Origin: an uncultured Ruminococcus sp.
Lineage (GTDB): Bacteria; Bacillota_A; Clostridia; Oscillospirales; Ruminococcaceae
Reading direction: 5' to 3'
Length of the DNA: 7,108 bases
NCBI GenBank assembly: GCA_946629405.1
Contig: CAMOXW010000244.1
Location: 1 to 7,108 of the forward strand
Below the pieces are notes generated by a model. It was not told the DNA's origin, did no database searches, and saw only the letters and a list, made by a program, of their open reading frames with translations. A program made the translations under genes and the position numbers. Positions 1 through 6,621 of the stretch are shown in pieces. Numbering within the stretch: the stretch's first letter is position 1; each line of letters begins with the position of its first letter.

Positions 1-3000
1 CCGCAGAATCCGCCGGGTGCTGGACAGGTGTGAAGTCGTACACCTCATAGTCCGAGGGTACAACTACCATTCCGCCGGGGTGCTGACCGGTAGTTCTCTT
101 GATGCCGGTGCAGCCTATCGCAAGGCGGTTCATCTCGCTGGCATTGAGGGAGATGCCGTTCTCCTCGCAGTATTTTTTGACGTAGCCGTAAGCTGTCTTG
201 TCGGCGACGACGGAGATAGTACCTGCCTTGAAGACGTTGGACTTGCCGAAAAGCTTTTCGGTATACCTGTGAGCCCAGAACTGGTACTCATCGGAGAAGT
301 TAAGGTCTATATCAGGCGCTTTGTCGCCGTCGAAGCCGAGGAATGTCTCGAAGGGGATGTCATGGCCGTCGCGGTTCATATCCGCGCCGCACTCCGGGCA
401 TTTCTTGGCAGGAAGGTCGAAGCCGGAGCCGTACTTGCCGTCGAGGAGGAATTCGCTGTGCTTGCACTTCGGGCAGATATAATGCGGCGGGAGCGGATTT
501 ACCTCCGAGATGCCCGCCATTGAAGCCACGAACGATGAGCCTACCGAGCCTCGTGAACCGACAAGGTAGCCGTTCTCCACGGAGTTCCACACAAGCTTCT
601 GCGCGATGATATACAGCACCGAGAAGCCGTGCTTGATAATGGACGAAAGCTCTCTGTCAAGCCTTTTTTCGACCAGCTCGGGAAGCGGGTCGCCGTAAAT
701 TTCGTGAGCCTTGTCGTGGGTTATCTTAACGAGCTCCTCCTCTGCGCCGTCGATAGTCGGGGTGAAGGTGCCCTTGGGTATCGGGCGGACGACCTCTATC
801 TGGTCAGCGATTGCATTGGTGTTGACAATAACGACCTCGCGTGCCTTTTCGGGGCCGAGGTACTCGAATTCCGCCATCATCTCGTCAGTCGTCCTGAAAT
901 ACAGCGGAGCCTGCTGCTCGGCGTCCTTGAAGCCCATGGTAGCGAGGATTATCTTGCGGAATACCGCGTCCTTCGGGTCGATGAAGTGAACGTCGCAGGT
1001 GGCGCAGACCGGTATCCCGAGCCTGTCTCCGAGTTCAACGATACGGCGGTTGTAGTCAAGGAGCTCCTCATGCTCCCAGACCGTGCCCTCGCGGGGCATG
1101 AATTCGTTGTTCGCAGCGGGCTGTATCTCGAGGTAGTCATAGAACCCCGCAAGCTTTTCAAGATGCTCCTCCGGGCGCATATTCACCATAGCGCGGAACA
1201 GCTCTCCGGACTCGCACGCGCTGCCGAAGATAAGGCCTTCGCGGTACTTTACGAGCACGGATTTCGGGATGAGTGGCTTCTTGTAGAAGTAGTCGAGGTT
1301 GCTGAACGAAACGAGGCGGTAGAGGTTTTTCAGTCCCGCCTGATTGCGGACGAGGATAATCTGGTGGTAGCTTTTGAGCTTCTTGACCTCGATATCGTCA
1401 ACGAGCCTGTTTATCTCGCCGATGCCTTTCAAGCCCTTTTCGGACTTTACCCTGCCGATGAGCTCTATGTAGATCTTAGCGAGCATCTGAGCGTCGTCGG
1501 AGGCGCGGTGGTGGTCGAATTTTCCGAGCTTGAGAGCCTTTGCGACGAGGTTGAGCTTATACCTTCCGATTTCGGGGAGAACAGCCTGACAGAGAATGAG
1601 GGTATCGAGCCATGTATAGGGGAAATCTATCCCCTGCCGCGCACAGGCCTTGTTTATCATGGTCGTGTCGTAGCGGGCGTTGTGGGCGACGAGCACGGGC
1701 TTATCGCCGCAGAATTCCATGAATTTCCTGACAGCCTCGCCCTCTCCGGGAGCTCCTGCAACGTCGGCATCGCTTATGCCGGTGAGCTCAGTTATCTTCT
1801 CGGGGATGTGCATACCGGGGTTGACCTTAGTGTTGAAGCTGTCGATGACCTGAAGGTTTTTGAGCTTGACCGCACCTATCTCGGTGAGGCGGTCGTGCTC
1901 ATAGCTGAGGCCGGTAGCTTCGACGTCGAAGACGATTATCTCATCGTCGAATGAGCGGCAGTCGTCGCCGTAGAGTATCATATCGCGCTCGCCGGGGAGG
2001 TCGTTCACGACGTAAGCCTCCATGCCGTAGATGACCTTGAAGTTCTTGGGCATATTGTACATACAGTCGGGGAAAGCCTGAACATTGCCGTGGTCGGTTA
2101 TCGCCATAGCCTGATGTCCCCACGCAGCAGCGCGGTTTATGAGAGTAACGGGGTCGGTGACGGCGTCCATAGCGGACATATTCGTATGGCAGTGCAGCTC
2201 GACGCGCTTTTCGGGGTAGCTGTCCATTTTTGGGATGCGCTTCACCTTAATGACAGAGCCGGGAGAAATTACGATATCGCGGGCATACTGGTCATAATCG
2301 ACCTTTCCGCTGACGAGGAGGGTGGTGCCGTTTTTGATGCCGGCGAGCCCCATTTCCTCTATCTCCTTTGCAAGGGCGAAGATCTTGACCTTCATCGAGC
2401 CGCTGTAGTCGGTGATATCGAACGTTGCCACAGCCTTTTCGTTCCGCAGCTCCTTGATCTCCGAGGCAAAGACGTCCCCGACCACTGCGAGTTTTTCGCC
2501 GAGCTTCTGCACAGCCTCATTTATAGGTGTAGGCTTCTCGCGGATAGCCCTGCCCTTGATTATCTCCGCGGACTCCGGGTCAAAGCCGGTATCGAGCGAG
2601 GAGATATCGACCGAAGCGGTCGGGATAGCAGCCTGCCGAGCCTCCTCAAGCTGCTCCTGAGGTGACTTCACAGGGACGAGCTGGTCGCTGTAGTCGGGGA
2701 GCTCTGCTTCGAGGCGTTCTATCATCTCGTCGTAATCGCTGACCTCTATCTCGGTCTTTCCGCCGTATTTTATGCTGAAGCGCAGTCCGAACTGGTTGTA
2801 TATCAGCTTTGCGAGCATTGTGCGGAAGTGCCCGCCCTCGAGCATTTCCACGCCGCCGTGTGAGAGGGTGAGAGTTATCTCACCGTTCCCGATGCTGACC
2901 TCAGCGCCCTCAAGGAAGCCGTTCACCACCGGGACGTCCCGGCGCAGCAGCGAGGTCAGCTCGCCGAAGCATTCCTGACCGAAAGCCTCCTCCGGATAGC

Positions 3001-3217
3001 GGCAGTGCAGCCTTACCCGCTCGACCTTCAGGGCAGTCTCAACGGTCTTCTCGAAAGCGAAAATATCCTCAGCCGGCACGACCTGTGCGAAGTGCGCGAA
3101 GAAATTGATGCTGTCGAGCCTTTCGCCGTAGGTGATCTTGTATATCTCACCGCTGCGGACGTTTTCGGGGAGCTCCGCCGTATATTCCTTGAGAAATTCA
3201 GCCAGAATAATGTTCAT
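1..3217 (-). CDS. polC: DNA polymerase III alpha subunit, Gram-positive PolC type, N-terminal 1072 residues
   Basis: Replicative DNA polymerase with built-in proofreading. The frame is open without interruption for 1072 codons and leaves through the left edge; the family is about 1430-1450 residues, so about a quarter is missing. Residues 1-230 match the poorly conserved N-terminal domains. An OB fold follows at about 240-332. The split PHP domain starts with V-E-L-H-C-H-T at 339-345, then T-D-H-G-N at 374-378 and Y-G-M-E-A-Y at 397-402. The inserted DEDDh exonuclease has D431 and E433 (F-D-V-E-A-T-G), D517 (N-A-R-Y-D), H570 and D575 (H-H-R-A-S-D-D-A). PHP resumes near 610, with G-S-A-C-E at 665-669 and D-V-H at 742-744. 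The polymerase core shows G-S-R-G-S-V-G-S-S at 887-895, a four-cysteine zinc site (C915, C918, C940, C943) and catalytic P-D-I-D-L with D969 and D971. The third catalytic aspartate and the clamp-binding tail lie outside. ATG at 3217 directly follows ispG. Confidence 0.98.
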   Translation of the reverse strand, partial: MNIILAEFLKEYTAELPENVRSGEIYKITYGERLDSINFFAHFAQVVPAEDIFAFEKTVETALKVERVRLHCRYPEEAFGQECFGELTSLLRRDVPVVNGFLEGAEVSIGNGEITLTLSHGGVEMLEGGHFRTMLAKLIYNQFGLRFSIKYGGKTEIEVSDYDEMIERLEAELPDYSDQLVPVKSPQEQLEEARQAAIPTASVDISSLDTGFDPESAEIIKGRAIREKPTPINEAVQKLGEKLAVVGDVFASEIKELRNEKAVATFDITDYSGSMKVKIFALAKEIEEMGLAGIKNGTTLLVSGKVDYDQYARDIVISPGSVIKVKRIPKMDSYPEKRVELHCHTNMSAMDAVTDPVTLINRAAAWGHQAMAITDHGNVQAFPDCMYNMPKNFKVIYGMEAYVVNDLPGERDMILYGDDCRSFDDEIIVFDVEATGLSYEHDRLTEIGAVKLKNLQVIDSFNTKVNPGMHIPEKITELTGISDADVAGAPGEGEAVRKFMEFCGDKPVLVAHNARYDTTMINKACARQGIDFPYTWLDTLILCQAVLPEIGRYKLNLVAKALKLGKFDHHRASDDAQMLAKIYIELIGRVKSEKGLKGIGEINRLVDDIEVKKLKSYHQIILVRNQAGLKNLYRLVSFSNLDYFYKKPLIPKSVLVKYREGLIFGSACESGELFRAMVNMRPEEHLEKLAGFYDYLEIQPAANNEFMPREGTVWEHEELLDYNRRIVELGDRLGIPVCATCDVHFIDPKDAVFRKIILATMGFKDAEQQAPLYFRTTDEMMAEFEYLGPEKAREVVIVNTNAIADQIEVVRPIPKGTFTPTIDGAEEELVKITHDKAHEIYGDPLPELVEKRLDRELSSIIKHGFSVLYIIAQKLVWNSVENGYLVGSRGSVGSSFVASMAGISEVNPLPPHYICPKCKHSEFLLDGKYGSGFDLPAKKCPECGADMNRDGHDIPFETFLGFDGDKAPDIDLNFSDEYQFWAHRYTEKLFGKSNVFKAGTISVVADKTAYGYVKKYCEENGISLNASEMNRLAIGCTGIKRTTGQHPGGMVVVPSDYEVYDFTPVQHPADSA

Positions 3218-3218
3218 A

Positions 3219-4256
3219 TCAAAGCTTGTCCACCTCAGCAAGAAGCTCGGCGACAATGTCCTCCTCTTTAATTTTTCGCTGCGAGCCGTCCTTGCGGAAG
3301 ATAACAGCGCAGCCGTCACCGCCGGCGATGCCCACATCGGCTTCTCTTGCCTCACCGGGGCCGTTCACGATACATCCCATAACGGCGACGGTGATGTCCT
3401 TGTCAACGTTTTTGAGTGCCTCCTCGACCTTTTTAGCGGTGCCGATGAGGTCGATGCGGGTCCTGCCGCAGGTCGGGCATGAGACCATTCTGACGCCTTC
3501 ACGTTTTCCGAGGCATCTGAGGATATCCTTCGCGGCTTCTATCTCCCTGACGGGGTCGTCGGTGAGGGAAACGCGGATAGTTTCGCCGATTCCGTCGCAG
3601 AGCAGCGAGCCGATGCCCGCGGCGGACTTGATAAGTCCCATACGCTCGGTGCCTGCCTCGGTAACGCCTAAATGCAGCGGATAGCTGCACCTTTCGGCAG
3701 CGAGCCTGTAGGAAGCTATCATCCGGCTCACGTCGGAGGATTTTATAGAGATGACGATATCGTCAAAGTCGAAGTGTTCGAGCATCGCGGCATGGTTCAT
3801 CGCGCTCTCGACGAGAGCCTCCGGCGTCGGGGAGCCGTACTTAGCGAGGAGCTCCTTTTCGAGCGAGCCGGAATTAACGCCTATCCTTATCGGGATATTT
3901 CTCGCACGGCAGGCATCAACTACCGCCTTCACCCTGTCCATACCGCCGATATTTCCGGGATTTATGCGTATCTTGTCAACTCCGGCAGCGGCAGCCTCTA
4001 TTGCGAGCCGGTAGTCGAAATGGATATCCGCGACGAGTGGTATCTTCACAGCCTCCTTGATCGCCGGGATGAGCCTTACTGCCGCCATATCTGGGATTGC
4101 GGCGCGGACTATCTCGCAGCCTGCCGCCTCGAGCTCTTTAGCCTGTCTTACGCTGCCCTCGATATCGTCCGAGCGGACGTTCAGCATGGACTGGATGAAG
4201 ATATGCTTTCCGTCGAGGAGACAGTCCCCGACCTTCACGGGTCTGACATTTCTCAT
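3219..4256 (-). CDS. ispG: 4-hydroxy-3-methylbut-2-en-1-yl diphosphate synthase (GcpE)
   Basis: Cytosolic iron-sulfur enzyme of the MEP pathway: it reductively opens 2-C-methyl-D-erythritol 2,4-cyclodiphosphate to HMBPP, with electrons from ferredoxin or flavodoxin. The length of 345 residues suits the short two-domain bacterial form. The TIM-barrel half spans about 1-245, with V-A-D-I-H-F-D-Y at 75-82, K-I-R-I-N-P-G-N-I-G at 95-104 and the I-R-I-G-V-N-S-G-S-L-E block at 123-133. The C-terminal [4Fe-4S] domain carries its three cysteine ligands, C260 and C263 in S-C-P-T-C-G-R-T and C295 in M-G-C-I-V-N-G-P-G-E, with the fourth ligand E302. The early motif reads Q-S-M-L-N-V at 22-27 instead of the common Q-S-M-T-N-T. 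The start is set by a perfect ribosome binding site in rseP, and the TGA stop is one base before the polC ATG. In B. subtilis proS occupies this position between rasP and polC. Confidence 0.98.
   Translation of the reverse strand: MRNVRPVKVGDCLLDGKHIFIQSMLNVRSDDIEGSVRQAKELEAAGCEIVRAAIPDMAAVRLIPAIKEAVKIPLVADIHFDYRLAIEAAAAGVDKIRINPGNIGGMDRVKAVVDACRARNIPIRIGVNSGSLEKELLAKYGSPTPEALVESAMNHAAMLEHFDFDDIVISIKSSDVSRMIASYRLAAERCSYPLHLGVTEAGTERMGLIKSAAGIGSLLCDGIGETIRVSLTDDPVREIEAAKDILRCLGKREGVRMVSCPTCGRTRIDLIGTAKKVEEALKNVDKDITVAVMGCIVNGPGEAREADVGIAGGDGCAVIFRKDGSQRKIKEEDIVAELLAEVDKL
3231..3236 (-). promoter_or_regulatory. Possible polC ribosome binding site GAGGTG inside ispG
   Basis: The minus strand reads GAGGTGG (6-base core GAGGTG) in the last codons of ispG, about 13 bases before the polC ATG. 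Spacing is on the long side, so polC initiation may depend on translational coupling: the ispG TGA is separated from the polC ATG by a single T. A TTG at 3241-3239 is in frame with polC, but it lies upstream of this site and is less likely to be the start. Confidence 0.45.
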
Positions 4257-4259
4257 AAT

Positions 4260-5318
4260 TTAACCTCCTATCAGTCTTGCGATGTCATTGTAGGTCGCAA
4301 GCAGCATTATACACAGCAGCAGGGCGATACCTGCGAGGTGGACATAGCCCTCATGTTCGGGCTTTACGGGCTTGCGGCGGATAAGCTCGATGAGGCAGAA
4401 CAGCAGTCTTCCGCCGTCCAGACCGGGGATAGGCAGAAGGTTGAAGATACCGACATTGATGCTGATGAGCGCCGACATATAGAAAAGCTGGTAGAGTGCG
4501 TCCTCCTTGCTCTCGCTCTCCTTGGTAGCCTCGTTTATGGTCGAGACCACGCCGACGGGACCGGAGACTTCCTCCTTGTCAGCCTCGCCTGTGACGAGCT
4601 GTCTGAGCGACATTCCTACCATATGGCCCATAGACATGAACAGCCTTGATGAGCCCTCCACAACGGTGAGGGGGTTCTTTTTCTTGTAGACGAGCCCGAA
4701 ATCGACCATATCTCCCGAGGTCATATCCCGGAACTCAACGTCCTCGAGGGTTATTTTTTCGCCGTCGCGGATGACCGTGACATCGTGGGTATGACCCTTC
4801 GCAGTAGCGAAGATATAGCTTATATCGAGCCAGCTGAAGATATGTGTTCCGTCGATCTCGACGAACCTGTCGCCGTGGCGCAGACCGGTTTCGTAGCTTT
4901 TTGAATAGTAGGTGATATTGCCCTGATCGTCCCTTGTGCCATAGAAGCCCTTGACCTTTGTCGTAGCGATGCCGCCCTCGTTCATGCAGACCATACCGAT
5001 GAGGAGGAGGAAGCCCAGCACGAAGTTCATGAAGGGGCCGGCAAAGAGAACGACTGCCCTTTTCCAGAGCTTTGCGTTGCGGAATCCTCGCGGGTCCTCG
5101 GACTGAGCGTCCTCGTCCTGCATGGCGCAGTAGCCGCCCATAGGTATCCAGCGGAGGGAGTACATTGTCTCGCCCATCTGCTTCTGGACGATCTTAGGCC
5201 CCATGCCTATGGAGAATTCCAGCACCTTTATCCCGCTGAGCTTGGCGCAGATGAAGTGGCCGAACTCGTGAACAGTCACAATCAGGCCGAATATCAGCAA
5301 TGCTATGATTATACCCAT
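4260..5318 (-). CDS. rseP: RseP/RasP-type site-2 intramembrane zinc metalloprotease
   Basis: Membrane protease of the M50 family that cuts substrates within the bilayer. In Bacillus subtilis the homologue RasP processes anti-sigma factor RsiW, FtsL and remnant signal peptides; the targets here are unknown. The protein is 352 residues, normal for a one-PDZ Gram-positive form. Helix 1 carries the zinc motif H-E-F-G-H at 17-21, where E18 is the expected catalytic base. A second conserved block, R-W-I-P-M-G-G-Y-C, is at 56-64. Helix 2 is near 86-111 (F-A-G-P-F-M-N-F). A PDZ-like domain runs about 118-212, with G-L-R-H-G-D at 145-150. The third zinc-site segment, N-L-L-P-I-P-G-L-D-G-G-R at 293-304, provides D301; G299 replaces the frequent A. 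A last helix is at about 326-344. The gene ends in TAA three bases before the ispG ATG, and its last codons contain the ispG ribosome binding site. Confidence 0.97.
   Translation of the reverse strand: MGIIIALLIFGLIVTVHEFGHFICAKLSGIKVLEFSIGMGPKIVQKQMGETMYSLRWIPMGGYCAMQDEDAQSEDPRGFRNAKLWKRAVVLFAGPFMNFVLGFLLLIGMVCMNEGGIATTKVKGFYGTRDDQGNITYYSKSYETGLRHGDRFVEIDGTHIFSWLDISYIFATAKGHTHDVTVIRDGEKITLEDVEFRDMTSGDMVDFGLVYKKKNPLTVVEGSSRLFMSMGHMVGMSLRQLVTGEADKEEVSGPVGVVSTINEATKESESKEDALYQLFYMSALISINVGIFNLLPIPGLDGGRLLFCLIELIRRKPVKPEHEGYVHLAGIALLLCIMLLATYNDIARLIGG
4264..4269 (-). promoter_or_regulatory. ispG ribosome binding site AGGAGG inside the end of rseP
   Basis: A consensus AGGAGG lies seven bases before the ispG ATG and covers the final Gly-Gly codon region of rseP. 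It fixes the ispG start at 4256 and implies that ribosomes finishing rseP are placed right at the ispG initiation site. Confidence 0.85.
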
Positions 5319-5327
5319 TAAAAATTA

Positions 5328-5337
5328 TCCTTTCTCC
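5328..5337 (-). promoter_or_regulatory. rseP ribosome binding site GGAGAAAGGA
   Basis: A purine run with AAGGA nine bases before the ATG at 5318, inside the 28-base dxr-rseP spacer. It supports the chosen rseP start; the protein then begins directly with its first membrane helix, as expected. Confidence 0.65.
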
Positions 5338-5346
5338 GGCAGGAAA

Positions 5347-6507
5347 TCAGTCAGCCCGCCTGTCTTCAATGATGCCCCTTACGAAGTCTCTTGCAGCGCG
5401 GTCAGCCTTCATGACGTCGTCGTAGCTGTCTATCGAGCCGGCAGCGAATTTATCGAGCACCGAGGAAACGATCTCGCCGATCTCGATGAACCTTATCTCG
5501 TCATTCAGGAATGCGCGCACCGCCTCCTCATTCGCGGAATTTACAAGGCAGGGATAAGCTCCCCCGCGTGTTATTGCCTCGATCGCGGCGCCGAGGCACT
5601 TGAAAGTAGCGATATCGGGCTTCTCGAAGGTAAGCCTTCCGTAGTCGGTGAGGGAGAGTCTTCCGGTCGGGCAGCTCAGTCTGTCGGGGTAGAGAAGTGC
5701 GTACTGTATCGGTATCTTCATGTCCGGCACGCCGAGCTGAGCGATAACGGCATAGTCGTCGTATTCGACTGCCGAATGAACGACGCTCTGTCGGTGGACG
5801 ACTATCTCTATCTGGTCGGGAGCGAGGTCGAACAGCCATTTTGCCTCGATGAATTCGAGGCCCTTGTTCATGAGGGTAGCGGAGTCAATGGTGATCTTGC
5901 TGCCCATTTCCCAGTTAGGGTGGCGGAGCGCCTGTTCCTTGGTGACGCTTCTGAGTTCCTCGAAGGACTTTCCGAAGAAGGGGCCTCCCGAGGCGGTGAG
6001 GATGACCTTGCTGACCTGAGAGCGTTTATTTCCCTGAAGGCACTGGAATATTGCGGAATGTTCGCTGTCCACGGGAAAGAGCTTCGTTCCCTTTTCAGCT
6101 ATTGCGGACATGACGAGCTCACCGCCGGCGACGAGGGTCTCCTTGTTGGCGAGAGCGATGTCCTTGCCGGCATTTACAGCGGTGAGTGTGGGGAGAAGTC
6201 CGACCATGCCGACGACGGAATTGAGGACGATATCGGTCTGCGGGAGGGCAGCGATCTCGCAGAGCCCCTCCATTCCGCAGACTATCTTAACGTTCATATC
6301 GGCGAGCTCAGCCTTGAGCTCGGGGTATTTTTTCTCGTTGTAGATGCCGACGTACTCCGGTCTGAATTTTCTCACCTGTTCGGCGAGGAGGCTGACGCTG
6401 CTGTGGGCAGCGAGGGCGGTAACGCCGATGCCGTGCATCTCGCAGACGTCGAGGGACTGGGTGCCTATCGAGCCTGTCGAGCCGAGAATAGAAACTGTCT
6501 TATTCAT
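5347..6507 (-). CDS. dxr: 1-deoxy-D-xylulose 5-phosphate reductoisomerase
   Basis: Cytosolic enzyme of the MEP isoprenoid pathway: it rearranges and reduces 1-deoxy-D-xylulose 5-phosphate to 2-C-methyl-D-erythritol 4-phosphate with NADPH and a divalent metal. At 386 residues it is full length. The N-terminus holds the nucleotide-binding loop L-G-S-T-G-S-I-G at 8-15, which supports the ATG start. The metal and substrate site is intact: P-V-D-S-E-H-S at 145-151 supplies D147 and E149, and N-K-G-L-E at 214-218 supplies E218. The flexible loop H-P-N-W-E-M-G is at 196-202, followed by K-I-T-I-D-S-A-T. The V-H-R-Q-S at 237-241 has R where many homologues have P; as I recall, this is a common clostridial form. 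The C-terminal helical domain begins around residue 300 and includes A-N-E-E-A-V at 325-330. It ends in TGA 28 bases before rseP. The related IspG is encoded two genes downstream in the same unit. Confidence 0.98.
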   Translation of the reverse strand: MNKTVSILGSTGSIGTQSLDVCEMHGIGVTALAAHSSVSLLAEQVRKFRPEYVGIYNEKKYPELKAELADMNVKIVCGMEGLCEIAALPQTDIVLNSVVGMVGLLPTLTAVNAGKDIALANKETLVAGGELVMSAIAEKGTKLFPVDSEHSAIFQCLQGNKRSQVSKVILTASGGPFFGKSFEELRSVTKEQALRHPNWEMGSKITIDSATLMNKGLEFIEAKWLFDLAPDQIEIVVHRQSVVHSAVEYDDYAVIAQLGVPDMKIPIQYALLYPDRLSCPTGRLSLTDYGRLTFEKPDIATFKCLGAAIEAITRGGAYPCLVNSANEEAVRAFLNDEIRFIEIGEIVSSVLDKFAAGSIDSYDDVMKADRAARDFVRGIIEDRRAD

Positions 6508-6513
6508 ATATGT

Positions 6514-6520
6514 TCACCTT
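6514..6520 (-). promoter_or_regulatory. dxr ribosome binding site AAGGTGA
   Basis: AAGGTGA stands six bases before the ATG at 6507, good spacing, and supports that start. Its first two bases belong to the TAA of the possible small ORF, which could couple the two if the ORF is real. Confidence 0.75.
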
Positions 6521-6593
6521 ATTTTTCGGGGAAAAGCTCCCCGGATATTATATGATCGCGGTCCCGATAAAATGCGAAAGGGACTATACGCAT
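6519..6593 (-). CDS. Possible 24-residue small ORF between cdsA and dxr
   Basis: An ATG opens a 24-codon frame on the minus strand. The peptide begins MRIVPFAFYRDRD and ends with GELFPEK, then TAA. Its TAA overlaps the dxr Shine-Dalgarno (TAAGGTGA), a layout typical of coupled neighbours, and a strong AAAGGAG lies upstream. Against it: the 14-base spacing to the ATG is long, the frame is short enough to stay open by chance, and the same bases hold inverted repeats that may be the real functional element. An in-frame TAA at 6605-6603 limits extension upstream. The peptide is rich in charged and aromatic residues and has no membrane segment or motif I recognise. It could be a leader peptide or simply spacer DNA. 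No function is proposed. Confidence 0.22.
   Translation of the reverse strand: MRIVPFAFYRDRDHIISGELFPEK
6527..6543 (-). other. GC-rich hairpin just upstream of the dxr ribosome binding site
   Basis: The minus strand reads CGGGGA-GCTTT-TCCCCG, a perfect 6-bp stem with five G-C pairs and a 5-base loop. It ends six bases before the dxr Shine-Dalgarno. What follows is AAAAAT, not a U run, so it is not an intrinsic terminator in this direction. It could protect a processed 5' end or tune dxr initiation; that role is inferred from position only. Confidence 0.4.
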
Positions 6594-6596
6594 TTT
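6569..6596 (-). other. Inverted repeat, 8-bp stem with 12-base loop
   Basis: The arms AAAATGCG and CGCATTTT are perfect complements around a 12-base loop. On the transcript the 3' arm ends in four U but no longer U run follows, and the core of the stem is only four G/C-rich pairs, so it is a poor intrinsic terminator. A second pairing, GUCCC (6584-6580) with GGGAC (6565-6561), crosses this stem; the two are either alternatives or parts of a small pseudoknot. Confidence 0.4.
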
Positions 6597-6607
6597 CAGG
6601 CGTTAGT

Positions 6608-6614
6608 CTCCTTT
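6608..6614 (-). promoter_or_regulatory. Strong Shine-Dalgarno AAAGGAG just after cdsA
   Basis: The minus strand reads AAAGGAG seven bases after the cdsA TAG stop. It is about 100 bases from the dxr start, too far to serve dxr, which has its own site. The nearest downstream ATG (6593-6591) is 14 bases away, longer than usual; a CTG at 6599-6597 is 8 bases away. It either serves the small ORF described below or is a chance purine run. Confidence 0.4.
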
Positions 6615-6621
6615 CATTACA

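Noticed and set aside
629..1954. 441-codon open frame on the plus strand opposite polC, with shorter ones at 17-523 and 2090-2665
   Set aside because: All lie in exact codon register with polC, where antisense stops need TTA, CTA or TCA sense codons, which are rare here. The minus strand is a clear, uninterrupted PolC, and the plus-strand translations have no recognisable motif.
1..3217. A frameshift or broken gene in the polC region
   Set aside because: Translating the minus strand codon by codon from 3217 to 2 gives one continuous frame with PolC motifs in the expected order and no stop; it only lacks a stop because it leaves the window.
6547..6552. TATAAT on the minus strand in the cdsA-dxr spacer as a dxr promoter -10 box
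   Set aside because: No acceptable -35 hexamer stands 16-19 bases upstream (the 17-base position reads GCATTT) and there is no TGn extension. A weak internal promoter cannot be excluded but is not supported.
5305..6555. 416-codon open frame on the plus strand opposite dxr, and a 325-codon one at 3672-4649 opposite ispG and rseP
   Set aside because: Same cause: the first is in codon register with dxr and the second with ispG. The true genes on the minus strand carry complete catalytic motifs and ribosome binding sites.
6569..6596. Intrinsic terminator after cdsA
   Set aside because: The stem has only a four-pair G/C-rich core, a 12-base loop and no U run beyond the stem itself, so it would not be expected to stop transcription efficiently.
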